Positions 5,711-13,863 of a stretch of DNA of 25,662 nt are shown one piece after another (the stretch's first letter is position 1; each line of letters begins with the position of its first letter). Below the pieces are notes generated by a model that saw only the letters and a list, made by a program, of their open reading frames with translations, ran no database searches and was not told the origin of the DNA. The DNA is from a virus. The stretch spans positions 1 to 25,662 of IMG/VR virus record IMGVR_UViG_3300042924_006813; one strand, given 5' to 3'. The position numbers and the translations under genes are program-made.

Positions 5711-8700
5711 ATGAAAAAAAAAGAATTGTATCACAAAATCAATCCAAATTCTTTAGGTGATGCTTTAGCAGCCACACCAACTTTAAGAAAAATTTCTAAG
5801 TCTTACGATCAAAAAATAAATGTTGTAACTCATGTTCCTGAATTATTTAAAAATAATCCATATGTTAAAAATATTTATTCTTTTGAACAATTTAATAAAT
5901 TAAAATTATCTGCCGAAACTGAAGTTTTTGAAACTTTTTGTGGTTGTGGAGTAAAAAATAATAATGGTGTTGAAAAAAAACATAACCTTTTTGACATCAG
6001 AAGATTTCATTCTGTTGATTTAGGATTTGATCTATTAGATACAGAAATGCATTATGATTTTGTTCCTGATTTAAATAATAATTATCACATTTCTCAAAAA
6101 TACATTTGCTTGCATGCCGCCACTTCTTGGGAGTCTAGAACATACTCTAAAGAAAATTGGCAAAATCTGATAAATGAACTAGAAAAATTAAATTATTTTA
6201 TAGTTATAGTAGGAAAAAACGCTACAGAACACGGCTTTTGGAATATTGATAAAAAAATTCACTCTTTATCTTTTAAAAATGGATTAGATTTGAGTAATAA
6301 ATTAAACCTATCTGAATTATGGCATGTTTTAAATAATTCTGAATATGTAATAACTATGGATTCAGGTATATTGCATTTTGCTGGTACGACTGATACATTC
6401 ATTATACAGCTAGGATCATCTATAAATAATAAATTACGCGCACCATATAGAAATAATTCTCAAGACTATAAATATAAATATATTTCTGGTCCTTGTGATA
6501 TTTTTTGCGGCTCCGATATGAAATACGGTATAAAAGAATGGGGAACAATAAATAGTGTGCCTCCATTGGTAAAATGTTTAGAAAATAAATCAACTTTCGA
6601 ATGCCATTCTAAAGTAAGCGATGTCGTAGATTTTATCAAAACAAGAAACGTGTTAGTTGAAATAAATAATACTTCCAAAAAATATTTATTTATTGCTGGA
6701 CATTTATCTACTGGTGGAGGTCCAAAATATTTAGAATGGTTAATAAAGAAAATTAAAAATGAAGGAAATACAATTAAAGTTGTTGAATGGAATCTTTATA
6801 GTCCAAATTTTATTGTTCAAAGGAATGAAATAATAGACACAATTGGAAAAGATAATTTTATAAGTGTCGGATCTTATTATGAAGATGATTCTACATTTTA
6901 CGATAAGGAAAAAAATATAAAAAATTATATTAATGATTTTGCGCCTGATTATATTCATTTAAATGATTTACCAGAGGAGTTTGCTATAAAGCCTATGTCT
7001 AAAGATTTTCTTGAGTTTTTATATAAAAAAGATAGATCTTATAAAATATTAGAGACATGCCATACTTCACAATTTGATTTTAATAAAAAAATTTATATAC
7101 CTGATGCTTTTTGGTTTTGTTCTGACTATCATTTAAAATTATCTAAAAATATAAATGTGCCAAAGAAAATTGTCGAAATGGATTTGCCTTTGAATATTCG
7201 TCCAAATAGAGATGATACCTTGAAAGAATTAGGTTTAGACCCTAGTTATTATCATGTTTTACAGGTTGGATTATTTCATAAAAATAAAAATCAAAAATTT
7301 ACATTCGACGTTGCTAAAAATTTCTTGGATGACAAGATTCTTTTTCATTTTGTAGGAAACATGTGTTATATTGATGAATGTGATATAGATAGAAATCAAA
7401 AAAATTGCATGATTTGGGGAGAGCGCGATGATGTGCAAAAATTTATGTCTTGTATGGATTTATTTGTTATGCCATCACTACAAGAATTAAATCCAATTTC
7501 TATAAAAGAGGCACTTTCTTGGAATATGAAGTGCTTCATAAGTGATTTAGATGTATATAGAGATAAGTATAAAGATAATAATAATATTTCTTTTATAAAA
7601 GAACATAATCTTTTACAATATATTGTTAATTTACCTTTATCTAATATTAGTGAATCATATGTAGAAAATTTCTTTTTTGCAGATTTTCGCAAACCAGTAA
7701 GAATAGAAATATCTGGAAATAATTCTTACAAATACGATGTTAAATTTATTAATAAATTAAATAATAAGATTTTTTATGAATCTTTGTTAACTAATAATAT
7801 GTGGGCGGCTTCGGAACAAGAGTCTGCTGAAAATGTTAAAATAATTATGCAAAATCTAACTACAAAACAAATTTTTAATTTTGAAAAATCTAATGATCGA
7901 AAAGTTTGTGTAGCAAATGAATCTGGAAGTCTAGGGGATACATTAGCTTGGACTCCAGTTGTAAATCGTTTTGCTGTAGAAAATAATATTACAATTGATT
8001 ATTTTACGCCTTATAAAAATTTATTTGAAGCTAAATATCCAAATATAAATTTTTATGATTATAGTTATAAAAACAATATTTCTGCTGACAGTCAAATTTA
8101 TGAATTAAAATTTGATTGCGGTAAATTAGATAATACAAAAAATCTACAAGAAATAGCGTCTGATATTTTGAATATTTATCATAAAGAAGAAAGACCACAA
8201 ATAAATATTGCAAAGCCTTTTAAGAAAAACTTTAATAAAAAATATGTTTGTATAGCAACACATTCCACTTCACAATTTAAATATTGGAACAATCCTATTG
8301 GATGGCAACAAACGGTTGATTATTTAAAATCTATTGGTTATGATGTTATCTGTATAGATAAACAAGAATATTTTGGAACTGATAAAAAAATGAATTGCAT
8401 ACCTAAAGGATGTATTAATAAAACTGGTGATATTTCTTTACAAGAAAGAATGAATGATTTACATTTTTGTGATTTCTTCATTGGCTTGACTTCTGGCTTA
8501 TCCTGGTTAGCTTGGTCTTTGGAAAAACCAGTTGTTTTAATTTCAGGAATTTCAAAAGAAAATACAGAATTTTTTACTCCTTATAGAGTTACAAATACTA
8601 ACGTATGTCATGGATGTGCAACTGAAAAAGGTTATGAATTTGATAGAGACGATTGGATGTTTTGTCCTAAAAATAAAAATTTTGAATGCACTTCATCGAT

Positions 8701-8761
8701 AACATTTGAAATGGTAAAAGAACAAATAGATAAATTAATAAAAGATCATAATTTAAAATAA
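5711..8761 (+). CDS. Giant GT9-GT4-BAHT (autotransporter heptosyltransferase-like) fusion
   Basis: I chose the ATG at 5711 (MKKKELYHKI); an in-frame ATG ten codons earlier is less likely. The 1016-residue protein has three glycosyltransferase units. Residues 1-310 are GT9/heptosyltransferase-like: NSLGDALAATP near 13-23, HAATSWESRTY at 135-145, TMDSGILHFAG at 215-225. Residues about 323-640 are a GT4 GT-B domain: STGGGPKY, GLFHKNKNQKF at 520-530 and an E-x7-E motif (E592-E600). Residues about 660-1016 resemble BAHT/TibC protein O-heptosyltransferases: a small beta domain, then GSLGDTLAW (739-747), HSTSQFKYWN (851-860), GLTSGLSWLAW (925-935) and Cys at 966, 969, 985 and 993, placed like the metal-binding Cys of that family. 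BAHT enzymes add heptose from ADP-heptose to Ser in repetitive adhesins. The nearby HldE-like kinase supports a heptose-related donor. Substrate and acceptor are inferred. Confidence 0.85.
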   Translation: MKKKELYHKINPNSLGDALAATPTLRKISKSYDQKINVVTHVPELFKNNPYVKNIYSFEQFNKLKLSAETEVFETFCGCGVKNNNGVEKKHNLFDIRRFHSVDLGFDLLDTEMHYDFVPDLNNNYHISQKYICLHAATSWESRTYSKENWQNLINELEKLNYFIVIVGKNATEHGFWNIDKKIHSLSFKNGLDLSNKLNLSELWHVLNNSEYVITMDSGILHFAGTTDTFIIQLGSSINNKLRAPYRNNSQDYKYKYISGPCDIFCGSDMKYGIKEWGTINSVPPLVKCLENKSTFECHSKVSDVVDFIKTRNVLVEINNTSKKYLFIAGHLSTGGGPKYLEWLIKKIKNEGNTIKVVEWNLYSPNFIVQRNEIIDTIGKDNFISVGSYYEDDSTFYDKEKNIKNYINDFAPDYIHLNDLPEEFAIKPMSKDFLEFLYKKDRSYKILETCHTSQFDFNKKIYIPDAFWFCSDYHLKLSKNINVPKKIVEMDLPLNIRPNRDDTLKELGLDPSYYHVLQVGLFHKNKNQKFTFDVAKNFLDDKILFHFVGNMCYIDECDIDRNQKNCMIWGERDDVQKFMSCMDLFVMPSLQELNPISIKEALSWNMKCFISDLDVYRDKYKDNNNISFIKEHNLLQYIVNLPLSNISESYVENFFFADFRKPVRIEISGNNSYKYDVKFINKLNNKIFYESLLTNNMWAASEQESAENVKIIMQNLTTKQIFNFEKSNDRKVCVANESGSLGDTLAWTPVVNRFAVENNITIDYFTPYKNLFEAKYPNINFYDYSYKNNISADSQIYELKFDCGKLDNTKNLQEIASDILNIYHKEERPQINIAKPFKKNFNKKYVCIATHSTSQFKYWNNPIGWQQTVDYLKSIGYDVICIDKQEYFGTDKKMNCIPKGCINKTGDISLQERMNDLHFCDFFIGLTSGLSWLAWSLEKPVVLISGISKENTEFFTPYRVTNTNVCHGCATEKGYEFDRDDWMFCPKNKNFECTSSITFEMVKEQIDKLIKDHNLK

Positions 8762-8762
8762 G

Positions 8763-9404
8763 ATGAATATTTTATTAACCGGAGCTTCTGGATCTTTAGG
8801 CAAAGAGTTTGTAAAAGAGTTTCAAAAAAGAAATTTTAATTATTACACCCAAACAAATTCTATCGATTTAGGTGAAAAAAATATTTTATGTAATTTTAAT
8901 GATCCTAAAAATTTACTATCAATAAAAGATTATATTAAAAAAAATAATATAACTCATTTAATAAATAATGCAGGTATTTATATTAATGGAGAATTAAACG
9001 ATTTAACTGATCAAAGCGTTGTCGATTTGATAAATATTAATTTACTAAGTCCAATTTTGTTGTCTAAATATTTATACGAACACCTTGCAGAAACCAATCA
9101 ATCAGGAAAAATAATAAACATAAATTCAATAGCTGGAAAACAGCCAAACTATTTAGAATCAGTTTATTCTGCCTCTAAGCATGGTCTTGCCGGTTTTGGG
9201 GCATCGTTATCAATTAATCAAAAAAAATCAAGAATTCAAATTATAGATTGTTTTGTTGGCGGAATAAAAAGTAATATAACTAAAAACAGATCGAATTATG
9301 ATTCTTTAATGCAGCCATCAACCATTTCAAAATTTATTGTTGACTTGTTGCAGTCTAAAGAGGACTATACAGTGTCTTCTATAGATTTAAGAAATAATGT
9401 ATGA
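8763..9404 (+). CDS. Short-chain dehydrogenase/reductase (classical SDR)
   Basis: A compact 213-residue NAD(P)-dependent oxidoreductase. The cofactor motif TGASGSLG is at residues 6-13, NNAG at 68-71, the catalytic Ser at about 122 (ININSIAG) and YSASK at 135-139, so all catalytic residues are present. It is a little shorter than the usual 240-260 residues, the missing part being at the C-terminal substrate lobe. The ATG follows the previous stop by one base, and its own stop overlaps the next start as ATGA, which points to translational coupling with the MDR dehydrogenase. In this context it probably reduces or oxidises a sugar or sugar-derived carbonyl; the substrate is not readable. A small-molecule reductase unrelated to sugars is possible but less consistent with the neighbours. 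Confidence 0.85.
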   Translation: MNILLTGASGSLGKEFVKEFQKRNFNYYTQTNSIDLGEKNILCNFNDPKNLLSIKDYIKKNNITHLINNAGIYINGELNDLTDQSVVDLININLLSPILLSKYLYEHLAETNQSGKIININSIAGKQPNYLESVYSASKHGLAGFGASLSINQKKSRIQIIDCFVGGIKSNITKNRSNYDSLMQPSTISKFIVDLLQSKEDYTVSSIDLRNNV

Positions 9405-10420
9405 AAGCTGTTATTTTAGTTAAAAAAAATGAACCACTGATAGTAGATGATATAAGTTTACCGGAACAACTTTTTTTTGGTCAAGTTAAAGTAAAAAATA
9501 TTATAAGCGGTTTGTGCGGCGCTCAATTGCAAGAAATAGCTGGATTAAAAAATAATGAAAAATTCATGCCTCATTTGTTAGGTCATGAAGGTTGTGGTAT
9601 TGTTGAAGAGATAGGTCAAGGAGTGAACAAAGTTAAAGTCGGAGACAAGGTTATTTTACATTGGCGAAAAAGCTCAGGAATAGAATCTGAATTTCCAATA
9701 TATACTTGGAATGATAAAAAAATATCTGGAGCAAAGTTAACTACGCTTTCAGAATATTCTATTGTTTCAGAAAATAGAATTACAAAAGTAAATAATGATA
9801 TATGTAATAATTTTTGTGCTTTATTGGGATGTGGACTTTCTACGGGACTAAGCGTAGTAAATAATGAGGCTAATATTAAGTTTGGTGAAAGCGTATTAGT
9901 TCTTGGATGTGGTGGAGTTGGTCTTAATTGTATTTTCGCTTCTAAATTATCACATGCTAGTCCAGTTGTTGGGGTAGATATTAGTATTTATAAACAAGCG
10001 CTTACAATAAAAAATGGTGGTGAATTTTATCATATTGATTCTTTAAATCAGTTGTTTGATAAGTATAAAAAATTTGATTGTATCATAGATACGACAGGAA
10101 ATTTAGACTTAGTTTCAAAATGTATTCCTTATTTATCTGAACAAGGAAGATGTATATTTATTTCTCAACCAAAACAAAATTCTTCGTTAATTATAACTAA
10201 TCCAATAAATTTCTTTTCAAGTAAAGGATTATCTTTTAAGACAACTCAAGCTGGGGGTTTTGATCCAGACGTAGATATTCCAAAGTACATAAAATTATAC
10301 TTGAACAAAGTTATAAACATAGATAATATAATCACAGATTTTTACGATTTAGATAGCATAAATGAAGCTGTAGCTAAATTAATGACTGGCACTTCTGGCA
10401 GAATTTTAATAAAAATATGA
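9401..10420 (+). CDS. Zinc-dependent medium-chain dehydrogenase (MDR, Tdh/AdhP-like) lacking the structural-zinc lobe
   Basis: The 339-residue protein belongs to the medium-chain alcohol/polyol dehydrogenases. Catalytic zinc ligands can be assigned: Cys39 (GLCGAQ), His62-Glu63 (LLGHEGCG) and Cys144 (GCGLSTG). The Rossmann motif VLGCGGVG lies at 167-174, followed by GVDIS. The loop after GDKVILHW (about residues 88-105), where relatives usually carry four Cys binding a structural zinc, has none, so that lobe is reduced. Start and stop overlap both neighbours by four bases (ATGA), placing it firmly in an operon with the SDR and the TPP enzyme. It likely oxidises or reduces a sugar or polyol hydroxyl, or a product of the TPP enzyme. 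The relationship to a threonine or sorbitol dehydrogenase is only at family level. Confidence 0.85.
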   Translation: MKAVILVKKNEPLIVDDISLPEQLFFGQVKVKNIISGLCGAQLQEIAGLKNNEKFMPHLLGHEGCGIVEEIGQGVNKVKVGDKVILHWRKSSGIESEFPIYTWNDKKISGAKLTTLSEYSIVSENRITKVNNDICNNFCALLGCGLSTGLSVVNNEANIKFGESVLVLGCGGVGLNCIFASKLSHASPVVGVDISIYKQALTIKNGGEFYHIDSLNQLFDKYKKFDCIIDTTGNLDLVSKCIPYLSEQGRCIFISQPKQNSSLIITNPINFFSSKGLSFKTTQAGGFDPDVDIPKYIKLYLNKVINIDNIITDFYDLDSINEAVAKLMTGTSGRILIKI

Positions 10421-11607
10421 ACTATATCTCTAAACAAGGGTTGATTGATTTTGAAAACGAAATAATTAAACTGTATAAAGATTGCAAGCTTCCGTTCCTT
10501 TTCCATTTATCAGGTGGAAATGAAGATCAGTTAATTGAAATTTTCAAAGAAATTAAAGATGGTGACTATGTAATCTCTAATCACAGAAACCATTATCACG
10601 CTCTTCTCGCTGGAATCCCGGCGGATGAGTTGCGCCAAAGAATCGTGGATGGCAGAAGTATGTTTATTTATGACAGGAAGCGCAATTTCTTTACGTCAGC
10701 GATCATTGGCGGTACTCCAGCTATTGCGGCGGGAATCGCTCTTGCTCTTAAGCGCAAGGGGTCTTCTCAAAAGGTGTGGTGCTTCGTTGGTGACGGCACA
10801 GAAGATTCTGGGCATCTTTTTGAGGCAGCAAGATATGTTTCTGGTTTTGATTTGCCATGCAAATTCATCGTAGAAGATAATAATAGATCTGTTTGTACTC
10901 CAAAGAGCGAAAGATGGGGTCAATCTGTATCACCTCCGATGCCTCCTTGCGTAGAAAGATATCGATACGACATCACTTATCCTCACGCAAGAATTGACGA
11001 GAATATTGATCTAAAGAAAACAAAGCAAAAAACTGATGCTGAATATTTTCCATATTTGCTTCCAGAAAAGATGCCGTCTTTTGATATTGATCCAAATATT
11101 TCATTTAAGAACGCTGTTACTGAAGCTATGACAGAGATTGGTAAAGCAAATTCTGTATTTATTGGATACAATGTTAAGTATGGAAACGCAATGGGTAATC
11201 TTATAAATGTAGAAGATAGCAAAAAAATTGAAACGCCTGTTGCTGAAAATCTTATGGCTGGACTTGCAATCGGAATGTCTTTTGAAGGATTCAAGCCTGT
11301 TGTTTATTATGAACGTCACGATTTCATGTTGGTAGCGGCAGATGCTATCGTTAATCATGCTAATCATATCGAAAGAATTTCTCATGGAGAATATGAGTGT
11401 CCAGTAATATTTAGAACAGTGGTTGCTGATAGCGGTCCTTTCTATTCTGGACCAACTCATTCTCAAAATTTTACAGCAGGATTTAGAAATATGATTTCTT
11501 TTCCAATTTATGTTCCAGATACTGGTGCAGAAGTATTAGATGCTTATAAAAAAGCATTACATTCTAGGAGACCATCTATGGTTGTCGAAAGAAAAAGCAA
11601 ATTCTAA
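10417..11607 (+). CDS. Compact single-chain TPP enzyme (E1 alpha plus E1 beta/transketolase-like)
   Basis: The 396 residues combine two modules normally found on separate E1 subunits. Residues 1-200 resemble the E1-alpha PP domain: SNHRNHYHALLAG (54-66), GGTPAIAAGIALA (98-110) and the TPP motif GDG (125-127) to EDNN (153-156). Residues about 225-396 resemble the E1-beta/transketolase Pyr domain: PVAEN with the cofactor-activating Glu276, and GPTHSQNF with a catalytic-type His348. The C-terminal E1-beta domain and lipoyl-domain partners are absent, so it is unlikely to be part of a dehydrogenase complex. Ketol or acyl transfer is more likely, as in transketolase or the AviB1/AviB2-type enzymes that add two-carbon branches to sugars. 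Part of the gene (about 10570-10960) is visibly more G+C-rich than its neighbours, suggesting separate acquisition. The ATG overlaps the MDR stop. Catalytic residues look intact. Confidence 0.8.
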   Translation: MNYISKQGLIDFENEIIKLYKDCKLPFLFHLSGGNEDQLIEIFKEIKDGDYVISNHRNHYHALLAGIPADELRQRIVDGRSMFIYDRKRNFFTSAIIGGTPAIAAGIALALKRKGSSQKVWCFVGDGTEDSGHLFEAARYVSGFDLPCKFIVEDNNRSVCTPKSERWGQSVSPPMPPCVERYRYDITYPHARIDENIDLKKTKQKTDAEYFPYLLPEKMPSFDIDPNISFKNAVTEAMTEIGKANSVFIGYNVKYGNAMGNLINVEDSKKIETPVAENLMAGLAIGMSFEGFKPVVYYERHDFMLVAADAIVNHANHIERISHGEYECPVIFRTVVADSGPFYSGPTHSQNFTAGFRNMISFPIYVPDTGAEVLDAYKKALHSRRPSMVVERKSKF

Positions 11608-12338
11608 TGAAAAAGAAAATTTTAGTAATAGGTGATAGTTGTAGAGATGTTCATATTTATTGTTCATCTAGCAGAATGTGTCCAGACAAGCCAGTGCCAA
11701 TTTTAAAAATTATTGATCAAAATGATAATCCTGGTATGGCGAAAAATGTTTATAGAAATATAAAATCTATTGTAGAATCTTGTGATTTACTAACGAATAC
11801 AAACTGGCACAACATTACTAAAACTAGATATGTACATAAAACTACAAATCATATGTTTTTTAGAGTAGATTCTGCCGAAGAAATAAAAAGGATAAATATT
11901 GATTCAATAAATTATAATTATGATCATATAGTTATTTCAGATTATGATAAAGGATATTTAACTGAAGAAGATATCATAACAATATCTTCAAATCATAATT
12001 CTGTATTTTTAGACACAAAAAAAATATTAGGTTCGTGGGCTAATAAAGTAAAATTTATAAAAATTAATAATCATGAATATGAAAGATCTAAAAATTTTAT
12101 AACAGAAGAGCTTAACAATAAAATAATAAAAACCTGTGGTGAATATGGATGCTATTATTTAAATGAAAGATTTCCTGTTGAACAGCAAGAAGTTATTGAT
12201 GTGTCTGGTGCTGGAGATTCTTTCTTAGCTGGTTTAATTATTGAATATTCTAAAAATAAGGATATTAGAGCGTCTATAGAATTTGCAAATAAATGTGCTA
12301 GTAAAGTTGTTAGTCAAAAAGGTGTTAGTGTGATATGA
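11607..12338 (+). CDS. PfkB-family sugar kinase, HldE/RfaE kinase-domain-like
   Basis: The 243-residue protein matches the kinase half of HldE (D-glycero-beta-D-manno-heptose-7-phosphate kinase). The start ILVIGDSCRDVHIYCSSSR (5-23) mirrors the HldE entry VVGDxMLDRYxxGxxxR, followed by PDKPVPILKI and NPGMAKNV (41-48) at the sugar-binding loop. Then come ISDYDKGYL (110-118), FLDTKK (134-139) and the PfkB signature DVSGAGDSF (198-206) with the catalytic Asp204. It is about 70 residues shorter than the usual kinase domain and has no nucleotidyltransferase half. The ATG overlaps the previous stop (TAATG). Substrate is probably a heptose phosphate or related sugar; GmhA-, GmhB-, adenylyltransferase- and HldD-like partners are not in this window and might come from the host or elsewhere in the phage. 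Confidence 0.8.
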   Translation: MKKKILVIGDSCRDVHIYCSSSRMCPDKPVPILKIIDQNDNPGMAKNVYRNIKSIVESCDLLTNTNWHNITKTRYVHKTTNHMFFRVDSAEEIKRINIDSINYNYDHIVISDYDKGYLTEEDIITISSNHNSVFLDTKKILGSWANKVKFIKINNHEYERSKNFITEELNNKIIKTCGEYGCYYLNERFPVEQQEVIDVSGAGDSFLAGLIIEYSKNKDIRASIEFANKCASKVVSQKGVSVI

Positions 12339-12359
12339 ATTTTTAATATAAATCTATTT

Positions 12360-13067
12360 ATGAATAATTTTTTAACAGTAGGTGTGGAAAAAAATACTAT
12401 TAATAAAAACTACCGTCAATTAATGAAAAAATTTATTGAAGAGACTGCGGTTGAAATTTTTGATTTTAATCAATATGAATTAAATGTAAAAGTAGAGCCT
12501 AATGATTTAGTCTTAGATTTAGGATGTTCTTTTGGTTATTTTTATTTTAAAAATTTGCGTAAAAATATAACTTATATTGGTGTTGATGGTAGTATTGATT
12601 GTTTAAAAGATTTTTATGAAAACTTAAATAAAGATAACAGACCTATTCTTATAAATAGTTTTATAACAGATGATAAAAAAATTTATGATTGTAAACCGTT
12701 TTTTCATGACGCGCCTTCTAAAGAAGTAGTTAGTATTTCTTTTGCAGATTTAATTAAATTATTAAATAAAAAAATTGATTTTTTAAAATTTGATATTGAA
12801 GGTGCAGAAATGGATTTCTTCGATAATGAATCAAATTATAAATTGTTAAAACAAAATGTTAAAAAATTCTCTGGCGAATTTCATTTATTAAATAGATCTC
12901 ATTCCCGAGAAAAAATAAATGAAGTGTTAAGAAAGCTTTCTGTAGATCCTGAATTAGATTTGAAAATTTATAGTATTAACGCTGTAGATATTACAAATTC
13001 TTATTTTAATAGTGGAGATTATTATTCAGAAATAATTATATCTAGCAAAGTCAACAATAATATATAA
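12360..13067 (+). CDS. FkbM-family methyltransferase
   Basis: A free-standing 235-residue SAM-dependent methyltransferase. Motif I is VLDLGCSFGY (51-60), the second acidic region YIGVDGS (72-78), and KFDIEGAE (143-150) is the FkbM hallmark, followed by GEFHLL (172-177). FkbM enzymes O-methylate hydroxyls of sugars or polyketides. It is clearly different from the FkbM domain of the 914-residue fusion, so the phage carries two. It starts 21 bases after the kinase stop, behind TAATATAAATCTATTT, without a Shine-Dalgarno sequence, and closes the glycan cassette. Expected role: terminal methylation of the phage-made glycan. The stop codon is embedded in a perfect 20-base AT palindrome. Confidence 0.8.
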   Translation: MNNFLTVGVEKNTINKNYRQLMKKFIEETAVEIFDFNQYELNVKVEPNDLVLDLGCSFGYFYFKNLRKNITYIGVDGSIDCLKDFYENLNKDNRPILINSFITDDKKIYDCKPFFHDAPSKEVVSISFADLIKLLNKKIDFLKFDIEGAEMDFFDNESNYKLLKQNVKKFSGEFHLLNRSHSREKINEVLRKLSVDPELDLKIYSINAVDITNSYFNSGDYYSEIIISSKVNNNI

Positions 13068-13079
13068 TATATTATATAT
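13060..13079. promoter_or_regulatory. Perfect 20-base AT palindrome between the glycan and late modules
   Basis: ATATATAATATATTATATAT is its own reverse complement, spans the stop codon of the FkbM gene and precedes the PhoH gene. No T tract follows, so it is not a classical terminator; it could be a promoter or operator. Its core TAATATATTA recurs before the SAP-domain-like gene at 24483-24492. In sequence this AT-rich, both could be chance. Confidence 0.3.
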
Positions 13080-13103
13080 AGTTAAGCATAAGAATATTAA
13101 TAT

Positions 13104-13853
13104 ATGTCAATCAAAAAGAAAAAAATTCAAAAAGAAAAAGACGATTTAAATGAAATTATCGCAGATAATAGTTTCAAATCAGCTAAACTGACTATTAAGA
13201 ATTTTAATTTAACGGATAAGCAAAAAAGTTTTGCTCAAATAGCTTTTGATAAAAATACAAAGATTGTTTTTATTAATGGTCCTGCTGGAAGTTCTAAAAC
13301 ATTTTTAGCTGTTTATTGTGCGCTTCATATGTTAAATATGAATTCAAAGTATGAAATTAAATATATTAGAACAATAGCTGAATCTGGAGAAAGAGGGCTT
13401 GGTTCTTTGCCTGGAACTGTAGATGAAAAATTTAATCCATTTATGATGCCTTTATATGATAAGTTGGATGAGCTTCTTCCTATGGCGCAATCAAAATATT
13501 TAGAAACTAATGGATTTATTGAAGCACTACCAATTAATTTCTTAAGAGGAGCCACATGGAATGAGAAAATTATTATTGCAGATGAATCTCAAAATTATAG
13601 TAGTAAAGAACTTATTACTCTTTTAACTCGTATCGGTGAAAATACAAAAATGTTTATTTGTGGAGATACTATGCAATCAGATATTGGAAACAAGTCTGGT
13701 TTTATTAAAGTTTATGATTTATTTAATAATAAAGAAAGTGAAGAAAAAGGAATTTATTGTTTCCAATTCGATGAAGAAGACATTATGCGAAGTGAAATTC
13801 TAAAATATATTGTTAATGTCTTTAAGAGATTAGATAAATCAAACATTCATTAA
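13104..13853 (+). CDS. phoH: PhoH-like P-loop ATPase
   Basis: The 249-residue protein has the Walker A motif GPAGSSKT (59-66) after a helix beginning LTDKQKSFAQIAF, the PhoH-typical RTIAESGERGLGSLPG (89-104), Walker B IIIADESQN (156-164) and a sensor-like CGDTMQSD (186-193). Phage PhoH proteins are RNA/DNA-associated ATPases, often linked to phosphate stress in name but with unproven roles. About 40 Lys-rich N-terminal residues precede the domain. The gene opens the late/packaging block, 36 bases after the FkbM stop, and ends eleven bases before the zinc-ribbon gene. Confidence 0.92.
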   Translation: MSIKKKKIQKEKDDLNEIIADNSFKSAKLTIKNFNLTDKQKSFAQIAFDKNTKIVFINGPAGSSKTFLAVYCALHMLNMNSKYEIKYIRTIAESGERGLGSLPGTVDEKFNPFMMPLYDKLDELLPMAQSKYLETNGFIEALPINFLRGATWNEKIIIADESQNYSSKELITLLTRIGENTKMFICGDTMQSDIGNKSGFIKVYDLFNNKESEEKGIYCFQFDEEDIMRSEILKYIVNVFKRLDKSNIH

Positions 13854-13863
13854 TATAATAGTC

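Noticed and set aside
10625-11466. Several frames of 75-121 codons within the TPP gene, both strands
   Set aside because: The main frame has complete TPP motifs; the others are shadows created by the more G+C-rich patch.
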